NCBI RefSeq assembly: GCF_003351225.1
Contig: NZ_QQSY01000001.1
Coordinates: 810,124-874,123, forward strand
Length of the DNA: 64,000 nt
Reading direction: 5' to 3'
Origin: Dyella solisilvae
GTDB lineage: Bacteria; Pseudomonadota; Gammaproteobacteria; Xanthomonadales; Rhodanobacteraceae
Shown here one piece after another: positions 26,656 to 38,600 of this stretch. Within the stretch, counting starts at the first letter, position 1. Every line of letters starts with the position of its first letter. Under the pieces are notes generated by a model. The model searched no databases. It saw nothing but the letters and a program-made list of their open reading frames with translations, and was not told the origin of the DNA. Both the position numbers and the translations under genes were made by a program.

Positions 26656-29600
26656 TCACTCCGGAGCATTGATGTTGACGGCAGCCTCGTGGACATCCAC
26701 CGGACGCACCAGCTGGCTGGGGTCGGTATGGGTCCACGCCGGCGTCGGGTGCGGATCGACCTGGTCATCGCCACGGTCATTGGTCTGCTCGCTGAGCATG
26801 CGGCCATTGAAGCGCAGCGCGCTCTCACCGAGATAGTTCGGCGCCAACCAGTAATGCGGCGCCACGTAGTCCGGCGTCGTGGTGTCGTCGCCGAAGCTGT
26901 AGCGGACGATGAAGGCGTCAGTGAGCGTGGCGATGCCGTCCTGGTGGAACTGGAAGTCGTAGGTCGGCTGCATCAACTGCACCGTGGCCGGCACCAGGAT
27001 CGCGCTGTGCTGGTTCATCCACGCATAGGCATCAGGCGTCCTGACCGACATGGTCTGCTCGATGTGCGCTGAGCTGATGTCCACGTTCGGCGCGGTGGTG
27101 GCCAGAGCAGCGTTGACCGCGGCCAGGCGATCGATCATCCAGTCCTGCGGCGCATCGGCGGTCACCGCGATCTGGCGGGCCACGCCGCCCTGGTAGCCGG
27201 TGAGCACCGAATACAGCGGCTGGCCACGGGTGGTCTGCTTCACGTCGGCGCTGATGTTGTTAGCCTGCAGGTTGATGCGGTCGCCGATATAGGCGGCATC
27301 CAGCTGGATATCCCCGTTGGCCGCAACAAACGCATCGCGCGTGGTCAACGTGGCGCCGAGGATGCTGCCGTCGCGTGCCAGCAGCGTGATGCTGTCCGGC
27401 GCGGTGAGCCAGGTGAAGTCCAGTTGCTGCGCTGCCAGGCTGATGCTGTGCCCGGCGAAGCCATCGTGCATATGGATGGCCGCGCCGCTGTCCACGTCCA
27501 GCGCATTGCCCGCCGTGGTCGAGTACAGGTCGGCGTCGCCGCCCGACTTCACCATCACGTTGTTCCCCGCCGCCATGGTCTGGGTGACCACCATGCCACC
27601 CGCCTGCAGGTTGATGTCGGTCCCGGCCTTGAGCGCACCCACGCGGATGTCCCCGGGCGCCACGAACTGGATGGAGCCGCCCGCCTGCACGCTGTCTCCC
27701 TGGATGCCTGCCTGCTGCGACTGGCCGGACACCGAACCGCCGGCGTCGAGCGTGGTGAAGGCGAGTTGCTGGCCGGCCAGCATGCCGAGGTTGCCGCCGG
27801 TGGTGACGCTACCCAACGTCATGCCGGCGCCGGACTGCAGCGAGCCGTTGCCGCCCGCATCGAGCGTACCGGCCTGCAACGAGGTACCCGCCGTCGTCGA
27901 CAGGTCCTGACCGGCGTTGACCGAGGACAAGCTCATGGCACTGCCTGCGCTCAACGCGGTGTCGCCACCCGATTGCAGGTTGCCGGCATCGAGCGTGCTG
28001 TCCGCCTTCGCCACGAGGCTGCCTGTCGCGGTGACCGAGCCGAGCGTCATCGCGTCGCCCGATTGCAACGAAGCATTGCCGCCGGCGCTGAGCGTGCCCG
28101 CCTGCAACGAGTCGCCCGCTGTCGCCTGCAGGTCATGACCGGCCTGCACGGTCGACAGGCTCATCGCGCCGCCCGCGCTCAGCGTGGTGTTCCCGCCCGA
28201 CTGCAGGTTGCTCGCATCGAGCGCACCGCCCGCGTTGCCAACGAGGTTGCCTGCAGCCGTCACCGTCGCCAGCGACATGTTCCCGCCGGCGCCCAGCGTC
28301 GCGTTGCCCTGCTGCACGTTGAGCTGCCGCGTGACCGCCAGGTCGCCGCCGGCCTGGGCCTGCAACGATCCGCCAGTCAGCAGCACCGAGCCGAAGCTGA
28401 TCGAACCGGCCGCTTGTGTCGTCAGATCGTCGCCGCCCGTGAAGTCGCCCAGGGTGAGGTCGCCGCCCGTTGTGAACTGGCTGGCGCCTGTCACCGTCCC
28501 TTGCGCGATCGTCGTGTCGCCACCGCTGCTGCTCACCAGCGTGCCGCCCACTGTCAGCGAATTCACGTCGATATCGCTACCGGCGGTGAGCATCGTATTG
28601 CCGCCGCTGGTCAACGCGTTGGTGATTTTCAGCGTGCCGCCGGTGGCGGCGAGTGCGGCATTGCGGCCGCTCTGGAGCGTGCCCACGATGACGTCGGTGG
28701 CGCCGCTGAGCGCGGTCGACCCCGTCACCGCACCTTGCGTCAGGCTCACCGCACCGATGGTGCTGGTGATGGCCAGATCGCCGCCCGTCGTGGCGCTCTG
28801 CACGGTTGCGTCCTGCACGGATTGCAACGTGGTATCGCCGCCGCTCGACAACGTGGTGGCCGACAGTTTGCCGCCAGTTTTGGCAGACAACGCGGCGCTG
28901 GTGCTTACGTCGGCGAGTGTCATATCGCCGCCCGAGGCCAGCGTGGCGCTGCCGTTCTGCACGCTCAACTGCTGCGTCACGTTCAGATCGCCGCCAGCGG
29001 TGGCATTGATGTCGCCGCCGGTCAGTGTCACCGCGCCGAGGTTGATCGTCCCGGTCGACTGCGCCGTGACGTCATCACCGGCGGTGTATCTGCCCAGCGT
29101 GAGATCGCCGCCAGCGGTGAGCTGGCTGGCGCCCGTCACCGTCCCTTGCGTGATCGTCGTGTCGCCAGCACTGCTGCTCACCAGCGTGCCGCCCACTGTC
29201 AGCGCATTCACGTCGATATTGCTACCGGCGGTGAGCGTCGTGCTGCCGCCACTAGTCAACGAGTTGGTGACTTGCAGCGAGCCACCGGTGGCGGCGAGTG
29301 CGGCATTGCCGCCGCTGTAGAGTGTGCCCACGTTGACGTCGGTGGCGCCGCCGAGTGCTGCCGCCCCTGTCACCGTGCCTTGAGCCAGGTTCATCGCACC
29401 GCTGGTGCTGGTGATGGCCAAGTCGCCGCCCGTCGTGGCGTCCTGCACGGTCGTGTCCTGTACGGATTGCAGTGTGGTATCGCCGCCGCTCGACAACGTG
29501 GTGGCCGACAGTTTGCCGCCGGTTTTGGCAGACAACGCGGCGCTGGTATTTACGTCGGCGAGTGTCATGTCGCCGCCCGAGGCCAGCGTCGCGCTGCCGT

Positions 29601-32600
29601 TCTGCACGTTCAACTGCTGCGTCACGTTCAGATCGCCGCCAGCGGTGGCGTTGATGTCGCCGCTGGTGAGCGTCACCGTGCCAAGGTTGATGGCGCCGGT
29701 CGATTGCGCCGTGACGTCATCGCCGGCGGTATAGCTACCCAGCGTGAGGTCATCGCCGGTGGAGAACTGGCTGGTGCCCGTCACCGTCCCTTGCGTGATC
29801 GTCGTGTTGCCACCGCTGTTGCTCACCAGCGTGCCGCCCACCGTCAGCGCATTGACGTCAATGTTGCTACCGGCGGTGAGCGTCGTGTTGCCACCGCTGC
29901 TCAATGTGGCCGCCGTGAGGTCAGTGCCGGCAGTCGCGGTCAGGTCACCACCAATGGCCGCCGTGCCCAGCGTCGTCGCGCCCGTGCTGTTGGTTTGCGC
30001 GGCGCCAGCGGTCAGGTTACTGCCGTCGATGGTTGCTGCCGTGAGCGTGGCGTTGCCACCCGCAGTGACCTGCGTGAAGTCCAGCGCGTCGGCCACCGCG
30101 AGAACGACGTTGCGGTTAGCGCTGATGCTCTGCGCGCTCAGGTTGCCAAGCGCATTGATGTAGATACTGCCCTGCGTGCTGGTGGCATCTAGCGTGCCCG
30201 GGCTCAGGTTCAACATCAGCGGATTCGATGCGCTGCCGATGTCGCTGACCGATTGCAACAACACGCTGCCGCCCGCTAATTCTTCCACATTCACATTCAG
30301 CGGGTCGCCATTACCCTGAATGCCGCCAGCGGCGGTAATGCTGATGGACGGGGTATCGCTGGCATCGGTGCTTTGCACCAGGCCGAGTACAACATTGCCG
30401 CCGGAAGCAATCGTTACCGTTCCAGTGGCGGCGATGCTGCTGCCGCTGTCCATTTGCACGGCATCGCCCGTTTGCATGGCACTCACGGCGACGTTGCCGC
30501 CGCTCGCGCTCAACGCAGCGCCCTGGCCGATGTCCAGCGTACCGGCACCCGTGAGATTGGTCAGCGTGGCATTGATATTGCCGTTGCCGGTAGAGACAGG
30601 GCCGCCAATCGTCACGCCGGTGGCGCCGTTGAGATCAACGTCGTCGTTGGGATTGCTGCTGCCGATGGCTTGCGTGCCACTGCTGGCGATGGTGCCGGTG
30701 GTGGTCAGCGCACCGGTGGTGGCATTGAGTACTACGCCACCTGCCGTCTGTACGGTCTCGAACCCAGCATTCAGATAACCAGTGGCGTTGACGCCGGCAT
30801 CGTCGGACGTCAACTGCTGCGCGGTCAGGCTGCCCACCGTCGAAAGCAGCGTGATCTCGCCCGCGCTCTGGATCGAGCCCACGGTGAGATCGCCGGTGTC
30901 CGTGGCGATGTCCACGATGCCGTTGGTCGCCGTAGCCTTGAGCAGCGGGCTGCTGCCTGTTTCCTGCACCCACATCGCGCCCAGCGTGGGCGTGGCGGCA
31001 GTCGGCGTGCTGTTGTAGGCGACGTTGTCCAGCGCGGCGAAGGTGATCTGATTGCTCCCGACGCTGGTGACGTTGTTGATCGCGTAGATGCTGCCGTTAC
31101 GCGATTCCAGCTGCACGGCGTCATTGGCTACGGCCTGGTTCACCAGCAGGTCGCCGGTGGTTTGTTCCAGTGCAAGGTTGCCGCCGGCCGATCCCTTGTT
31201 GAGCGTGCCCGTGATGGCGATCGGCAGTGCATACTTGCCGTTACTGTCGAAGCCGACATTGTTGTTGGCCGCGATGGTCAAGCTGCCACCGACCGTCAGC
31301 AGCGCGTTGCCAGTACTCGCATATGTCGCGTTCGGATCGGCCTGAATGCTGCCGGTGGCGCTGAGGTTCATGCCCAGGCCAGAGGTAAGTCCGGTCAAGT
31401 GCGTGTTCACATCGCCCTGCGCCTGCGTGGCCAGCGCCAGGTTGCCCATCGCCTGGATGTACACCGCGCCCTTGGACTTGCCTGCCAGGTCGCCCGCCAC
31501 CTGGACGAACAGCGGATCGACCTGGGTGACCTGGATGCTGCCGATGGTGGTGCCGCCCGAGCTGGCTCCCACGCTCGACAGGGCATTCCCTGATGCCAAT
31601 AGCGCGAGCTGCGTGCTGCTGATCACGTTGCCGTTGGTGTCGTACACCGTGATGTCGCCCGGCGTGTTGGCGCCGGCAAGCGCCTGCAAGACACCGGGGT
31701 TGTTGCTGTTGCTGAGCGTGCCGGTGAGCGTGCCGTTGGTGTAGAGATCGGCGAGGTCGCTTTCGTTGATGGTGATCGGCGTGCCCAGCTGGCCAATGCC
31801 GCTCTTGATGCCATTGGCAAGCAACGTCACGTTCACGCCACTGACGTTGGGCGTGAAGTCGCTACCAACCGTGGTGACGGTGAGGCCCGAGCCTGCGCCG
31901 CCGGTGCTTGGCACGGCGATCATGCCCGCGCTGCCAAGGCTGTACAGCAAGGCGTTTTCGCTCCACGACTGTGAAGCCAGCTGCTGCATCTGGGTCGTAT
32001 TGAGTGCGAATACGTAGGGAGTGTTGGTCGAACTAACGGGATTGTTCGGGTTGTACGGACTGGTGAATTCGCTTTGCGTATTCCAGGACGAGCCGATCCA
32101 CGGGATGAACAGCGAAATGTCGCTGGCGATCCGGCCGGAAAGGTAGTTCTCCACATCGGCCTGGTCGGGCGTCGCCGAAGCACTGATCGCACCCTTGCTG
32201 TTCTGTACCACCAGCGCCCAGTACGACTGCAGAAGCCCTGCCGATGGCGTCTTGTTGAAAGTGAACACCCCATTGCTGTAGGTGCCCTCAGCCATCAGGC
32301 CAATGTATTCGCTGTAGGCGGCGTTAACCTGGTTGGTGATCGCTGTATCCACGGCCGTCGGGGCGTTGATGGCATTGCCGTTTGTATCGAGTGACACGAT
32401 GCCAAAACGCTGCCAAAGCTGCTCTTCCTGCAGCTGGTTGAGCGTGGACGCGGACGACAGCGAGCTGGCGTCGTAGATGCCGCCCCGCGTGGCATCCATG
32501 GTCACGTTACCGTGCTGCGACGCCACGCTGCCCACTTCGAAGTCGCCGGCGTCGTTGGTGACGTCGATATCGCCGGCAGCACTGAGGTTGAGCGTGTCGG

Positions 32601-35600
32601 CGGAACCTGGCGAATAGTGCGTCTGCACCATCAACGCCGTCTCGATGACCTGGCCGCCGATGGTGGTCTGCGAGCCGAAAATGCCGCCACCGCTGGTGAG
32701 GTTCACTGCGTTTCCGACGATGTCTTCCTGGCCGCCGAGCGCAGCGTTCACCGTGGGATCCGGGTTGCAGGAACTGCCGATGGCCATGCTCGTCGACAGG
32801 CACTCGAGGTAGCTCAGACCCGGGATCGCCACGCCGGGGTTGCGGCTGCTGCTGGTGCTCACCAGCGAACCGGCGCCTGCGCTCTTGATGTTGATGTCGC
32901 CGTAGACACTGGCGCCATTGCCGCCGGCCACTGCAAGGATAGGCTGATTGGCGCCCCCGGCATCGATGTTGAGGTTGATGCTGCCATCGTTACCGTTGCC
33001 CAACCGGCCGTTGGGATTGGTGAAGCCATCGGTGATCGCCACCACCGTGGTTTCGTTGCCGGTGTCAGTCACGTTGCCGTTGCTGCTGTCAGTGTTTCCG
33101 TAGCCGGTGATCTTCACGTTGATCGGCGCAGACGGCGTGCCGATGCTGCCGCCGCCCTTGGTGATCATGGCAAGGTCGTGGGTCCAGATCTGCTGGTTTA
33201 TGCCGTTGGTGTTGTAGATGTTGCCGCCGTTGCTGGCCACCAGCAACGTGTCCGGCGTGGCCGACACGCCGGTGGCGGTGTTGCCGCTCACCACCGGGTT
33301 GTTGGTGTTGGCAATCACGCCATGGAGCAGGATGTTGGCGTTGGAGTCGATCTCCACGCGGTTGGTGCTGGAGGTGGCGAAGTTGATCGCGATCGGCAGC
33401 GAGGCGGTCTGGCTGACGTTGATGTTGAGCGTGCCGTAGTTGGGATAGAGGAAATCCCAGGCCGAGCCCCAGGTATTCTTCCAAGCGTAATCCCAGCCGG
33501 TAGAAGTGGTGCCGTAATTGCAACCCGAACCGATGCCGCCGCCGCACCCATGAAAGATGGTCGAATAGCCCGAATACCACTGGCCGTTGCTGCCTTGGTT
33601 CGGGGCGGTGTAGGCGTCCGTGAGTTGCACATTGCTGGCCGTCATCTTCATGGCCCAGGCGCCGCCATTCAGTGGCACGGTGGCCGACGAGCCGAACGTA
33701 CCGGTGAGGTACTTCCAGGCCTGGTCGCCATTGACATAGCTGCCGCTGGCGCCAGTTTGCGGATTGACGAACGACCAATCCGAGGACGTACCTTCCGAGG
33801 TATACGCATAGGGCAGGCCAGTCGACGGATCGATCGCCCGGGCCACGCTGATGGACATGCCGTAGTTGTAATACTGGTTTTGAGCAGGCGCGTAACTGGT
33901 CAGTGCGGAGCCGTTTTCCGTCAACACGTACAGCGGGTCGCCGCTGGTGTTGGATGCCGTCACGATGGTTGGCACGCTAGACGCCAGCGTCGCAATCACG
34001 CCGCCTTGCGCGCTGTTGTAGGCGCCCTTGTTGTTGGTGAAGGTTTGCGTGGCGCCGCCATCCACACTGACGTACCAGGTGGTGGTTGGGACATTCGAAT
34101 TGGCGATCAACTGCGAATAGTCTTCGATGGTGACCATGCCCGGCGATGCCTTGCCGGTATCGATGTTGTTCACCTGCAACGGCAGGCCCGTGGTGTTGTC
34201 CACCAGCACTTCGCCATAACCGCTGTTGACCGTGATGCTGCCGTTACCGGTGCTCACCACGTGGCCGATGAGCGTGGCCTGGCCACCACCGGTAGCCTCG
34301 ACGCTATTCAGGTCAATCTGCTTCAGGCCGGTGTCGTAGGTGGCGCCGATGAGCTGGCTAGAGCCCGCAGACTGCACCAGACCAAGCAAGGGCTCGTAGG
34401 TACTGGTACTGCTGTTGAAGTAGTACAGCGTGTTGCCGGAGCCATCGGACAACGCCAGCGTGCCGGTCCCGGCCGAATTGGAGGTGTACGACGAGTAACC
34501 ACTGTTGGTGCTGCTCACCGCGCCCGCATTGAACGAATAGAGCGTGGTGTTCTTGTTGCTGGCGTAGGCAGTGAGGAAATCGCTCAGGCCCTGTTGCGTC
34601 TGCACCGTCCAGACGCCGGACTTGCCTACCGTGTAGGCCGAATCGAAATCGATATAGCCATTCGCGCCGACATTCACGGTCAACGTCTGCGATTGCGACG
34701 ACGGCATCGTATGCGTCGTGCTCCAGCTGCCGGAGACACCCGGGGCCGTGGCGCCCGATGCGCTGAGCGCAATCCACGGGATCAGTGGCGTGTAATCGGA
34801 GCTATCGTAATTCGGCCCCTCACTACCCGTGCCCTGGCCGATACCCGAACCACCGCAAGTGGTGCCACCGTACGAAAAGCCCATGCAGTTGCCGATGGTA
34901 ATGATCGGCGTGTGCTCGAATGTGCCATAGGTGGACGATCCCTGGCTGGTGGTCATGTTCGTCGCCACCTCGCCGTTGTTGTAGTTCATCAACGCCGAAT
35001 TGAGCGCGGAGACGCCATTTGAGCCGGGTGCGTAAGCCGCCTGCACGATCGCCGATGCCACCAGATCCGCATTCAGGGCGCCGCCGCTGCTGTACGTGAA
35101 ATCCTGGTTGATGATGCTGTAAAGCCAGCTTGTCGCCTGGCTGGTCGCACTGGCCGGATCGCCACCGGTGAACGCCGGCGCGGTAGTGAATGTCACGTCA
35201 CCGTTCGGCGCGTAAATCGACACATCATTGGCGTACAGGCCGCTGGTGGTGATCGATCCGAGACTGGTGCTTAGTGATACTTCGCCGCCGAAATCCTGGA
35301 TGGCGCCGTTGACCATGATGTCCGGCGTGTTGGCGCCTGGCGGCAGGGTGTTGATGTAGGAGTTGGTGACGCTGATGTTCGGCTGCGCGGTGCTGGGTGC
35401 CTGCGTGATGCCGATGCCGCCGATGCTGGTGACGCCTTGGGTACTGGCGTTGTTGTCGTACACCGTACCGCTGACGCCGAAGCCCACGTCGATGCCGGCC
35501 AGCACCACCGTATCAGTACTGGCATTGTCGATGGTGATGGACGGCGCGGCATTGGCCGTGACCTTGCCGGTGCCGGTGATGCCGCCCTCGTTGTTGCTGG

Positions 35601-38600
35601 TGCCATTGCCGCCGTACAGGTAGACGTTACCGCCGCGCACGGTGAGCGGCACGCCGAGAATGTCACTGGCCGAACCACCGAACTCCCACGCCGTCACGTT
35701 GCCCGTCGAGCTTGGATCCTGTTCGTTGTAGTTATTCACAAGTTGCGCGAAGAACGGGACGGCGCTCGCGGTGCCACCGATCGTGGCGCCGGACGTCGTG
35801 AAGCCACCGCCCGTGTTCACGCCATATTCCAGGGCGTTGCTGGTGAGGCTGCCGCTGGCGTCGATGTTGATCAGCAGATCACCCCCCGTGCCAGCCACCA
35901 CACTGCCGTTGATCACGGTATTGCTGCTGCCGCCAACGTTGGTGCTGTTGCCGCTGTTGGTGACCGGAATGAAGCCCAGCTCGTATCCGTGGCCTTCGCT
36001 GTCGGGGCTGGCGGTGAGCCCGCCGTTCATGCTGCCGACGTCCACATCGCCATCGCTGGTGACCGAACTGCCCGTGCCCAACGTCATTGAAGACTGGCTG
36101 GACACATTGGCCGTCGCCGATACCGCCGGGATGGCGATGAGCGCACGCACGTAGGCCTGTGCCACCGGGCTCGCGTCCAGCTGCGTGCCCACGCCGTCGC
36201 CGAAATCGTCGCCGGCCAGCACGTAGCTGCCTTCCAGGCTGGAGATCTTGGCGACGCCATGGCCGTCGGTGCCGACGTTGACCGTCTGGTTGGCGTCGAG
36301 CGTGGCGGTCGCACTGGCCGAGGCGACGCCATCCACGCCGTACGAATTGCCGATCGCCGTGTTCATCGCACCCATGATGGCGTAGGTGCCAATGTTGACG
36401 ATGTAGCTACTCAGGTTGCTACCGCCATCGATGTCGATGGTGTTGTTGACGTTGCCGGTGAAGTTCGTCGTCGGGTTGGCGACCGGAATCGCACCACCGA
36501 TGGTGATGCTGGCCTGGTCGTCCACATTCTTGATGGTGCTGTAGGTGATTACGTTCAGGCTGCTCAACGTACTGCCCGTGTCGTAACCGTAGGTGGCGAG
36601 GTTGTCGCCAATGCCGATGTGCGCGTAGTTGTTGGCGGTGAAACTGTTGTCCGCCTCGGCGGCGGTGCCCACGAACAGACCGCCGGCGCCGCTGGTGGCG
36701 CCGCCGTTGTTGGCGTCGGCCCCCATCGTGGTATCGGCGGTCACGTCGATGTTGCCACCGGTGACCACCGTGGTGTTGGCGCCAATGCTCGCCGCCGCCG
36801 TAATGCCGCTGGTGCCGGAGATGTTGTTGGCATACGCGCCACTGCCGCCGACAACCGCGCCGTTGCTCGCATTGGCGGTGACGCCGTAGAGGTAGTGGGT
36901 GTCGGCAGCGAGGTTGAACTCGCCACCCATCTCCAGGTACTGGTTCGCGCCAAGCGTCGCGCTGCTGGTGGACAGCGCCTTCGTGGTGGCCGTGGCCGCC
37001 ACGCCACCGACCAGTTCACCGCTGCCTGATTGCACATAGGCGTTATTGGTGTCGGTAACGCTGGCGTTGATGCCGAGGCTGGTCAGATCGGTGATGGCCG
37101 TGGTCACCGATCCATTGCTGATGGTGGCATTGGCGATGCCGCCATCCAGCGAAGCGGTAGTGGTTTCGTTGGAACTGGCGGTCGCATTGAAACCGCCTCC
37201 GATGATGCCGCCGGCGACCACGCCATTGGCATTGGCTGAGGCCACCGGCGTGCTGTTGGCAAGGATCGACACGTTGCCCAGCGCCGGCAGCATCACGCCA
37301 ATGCCAATCTCGGCATTATTGGCTCCACTGCTGCTGGCGGTCGCATTGGACGCATCGGCGGCGATGATGCCGCCACTGTTGCCGGTGGACGACGCAGTGA
37401 GGTTCGGCGCGAAATCGCTGGTCACGTTCAGCGAGCTGACCGCGGGGCTGATGATAGTCGTGGTGTTGCCGCTCGTCGGGTCGGTAACGGTAGTCGTGAC
37501 CGTGGCGGGGATGAAGAGTACCTCGGAGTTGGACGACCCCACCAAGGCGCTGCTGTTGAGCGCAGCCGTGGCATTCACGTTGTTCACGCCGATCGAAATA
37601 CCCACCCCCACCGTGGTGGTATCGGCGCTGGCCGACAGGGTTGGCGCGGCATCGGCGATGACGTTGGTGCTAGCCACGCCCGACAGGGTAGTGACCAGGC
37701 CGCTGCCGATGCTGTAGCCGGGGAAGAGTGCCGCGGACGCACTGCCGGCCAGTGTGTTCACGCCGATACTGGCGCCCACGGTGCTGCTGTCGCTGGCGGT
37801 GATATCCGCGCCATCGCCGGAGATGATGCCGCCGGTGCCCGCCACGCCCTGCGCGGTAGCGCCGCCGTTGTCGGTAGCAGCCACCGTCACGGTGCCGAAG
37901 CCCTTCACCGTCGCGCCGGCATCCAGCGAAGCAAGAATGTTGTCGGTGCGATCGGCGGTGTCCTGGATGGTACCGGCGGCGACACCGATGCCGACGTTGA
38001 CGGTCGGGTTGCTGTTGCCCGAGGACGCCGTACTGCTGTCGCCAGCCGCGATGTTCAATGCGCCGCTGCCAGCGACGTTGCCGGCATCTTCGGCAACCAC
38101 GTTGTTGTTGACTTCGCTGTCGGCGACGGCCACGTTGATGCCGAGCGCACCTACGGTGACGTTGCCTGCACTCTGCCCCGTGCTGATCGCGGTGTAGGCC
38201 GCGCTGCCACCCGCGCCGTCGGCGATGCCGGCGTGGACGGTCACATTGCTGGCGCCGGCGATCTGGCTGGTGTTGTCCACCAGCGCGCCGACCTGGTTGT
38301 CCAGCTTGGTATAGGCCACCGAAACGCCGATCGCCGCCGCGCCGCCGGTACCCGCGCCGGCCGTGTTGCTGGTGCTGTCGGTGATGTTGGCGGCGACGTC
38401 GACGATGCCATGGGTGTTGATGGTGCTGCCGTCAGTGATGCGCGCGGTGATGCCATTGCTGGCACTACCCATCGCCGTGGTCCAGGCACTGCTGAAATTG
38501 CCGCTGTCATCCACCGCCCCGGCGTTGTTGACACCGGTGATGCTGTCGCCGCCCAGGGAGCCCTGGCTGCCGAGCTGGCCAACATTGGTCAACGTGACTT

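Noticed and set aside
28250-29940. Regular repeats considered as a CRISPR array
   Set aside because: The period is 645 bp, in frame and protein-coding. There are no short identical repeats with unique spacers and no cas genes.
27424-30192. A 922-codon plus-strand frame inside the TpsA gene, and similar ones at 32512-35022, 39082-42036 and 44659-47040
   Set aside because: These are low-stop antisense frames created by GC-rich, Gly/Ala/Thr-biased codons of the repeats. They lack ribosome-binding sites and family motifs, and their ends follow no gene logic.
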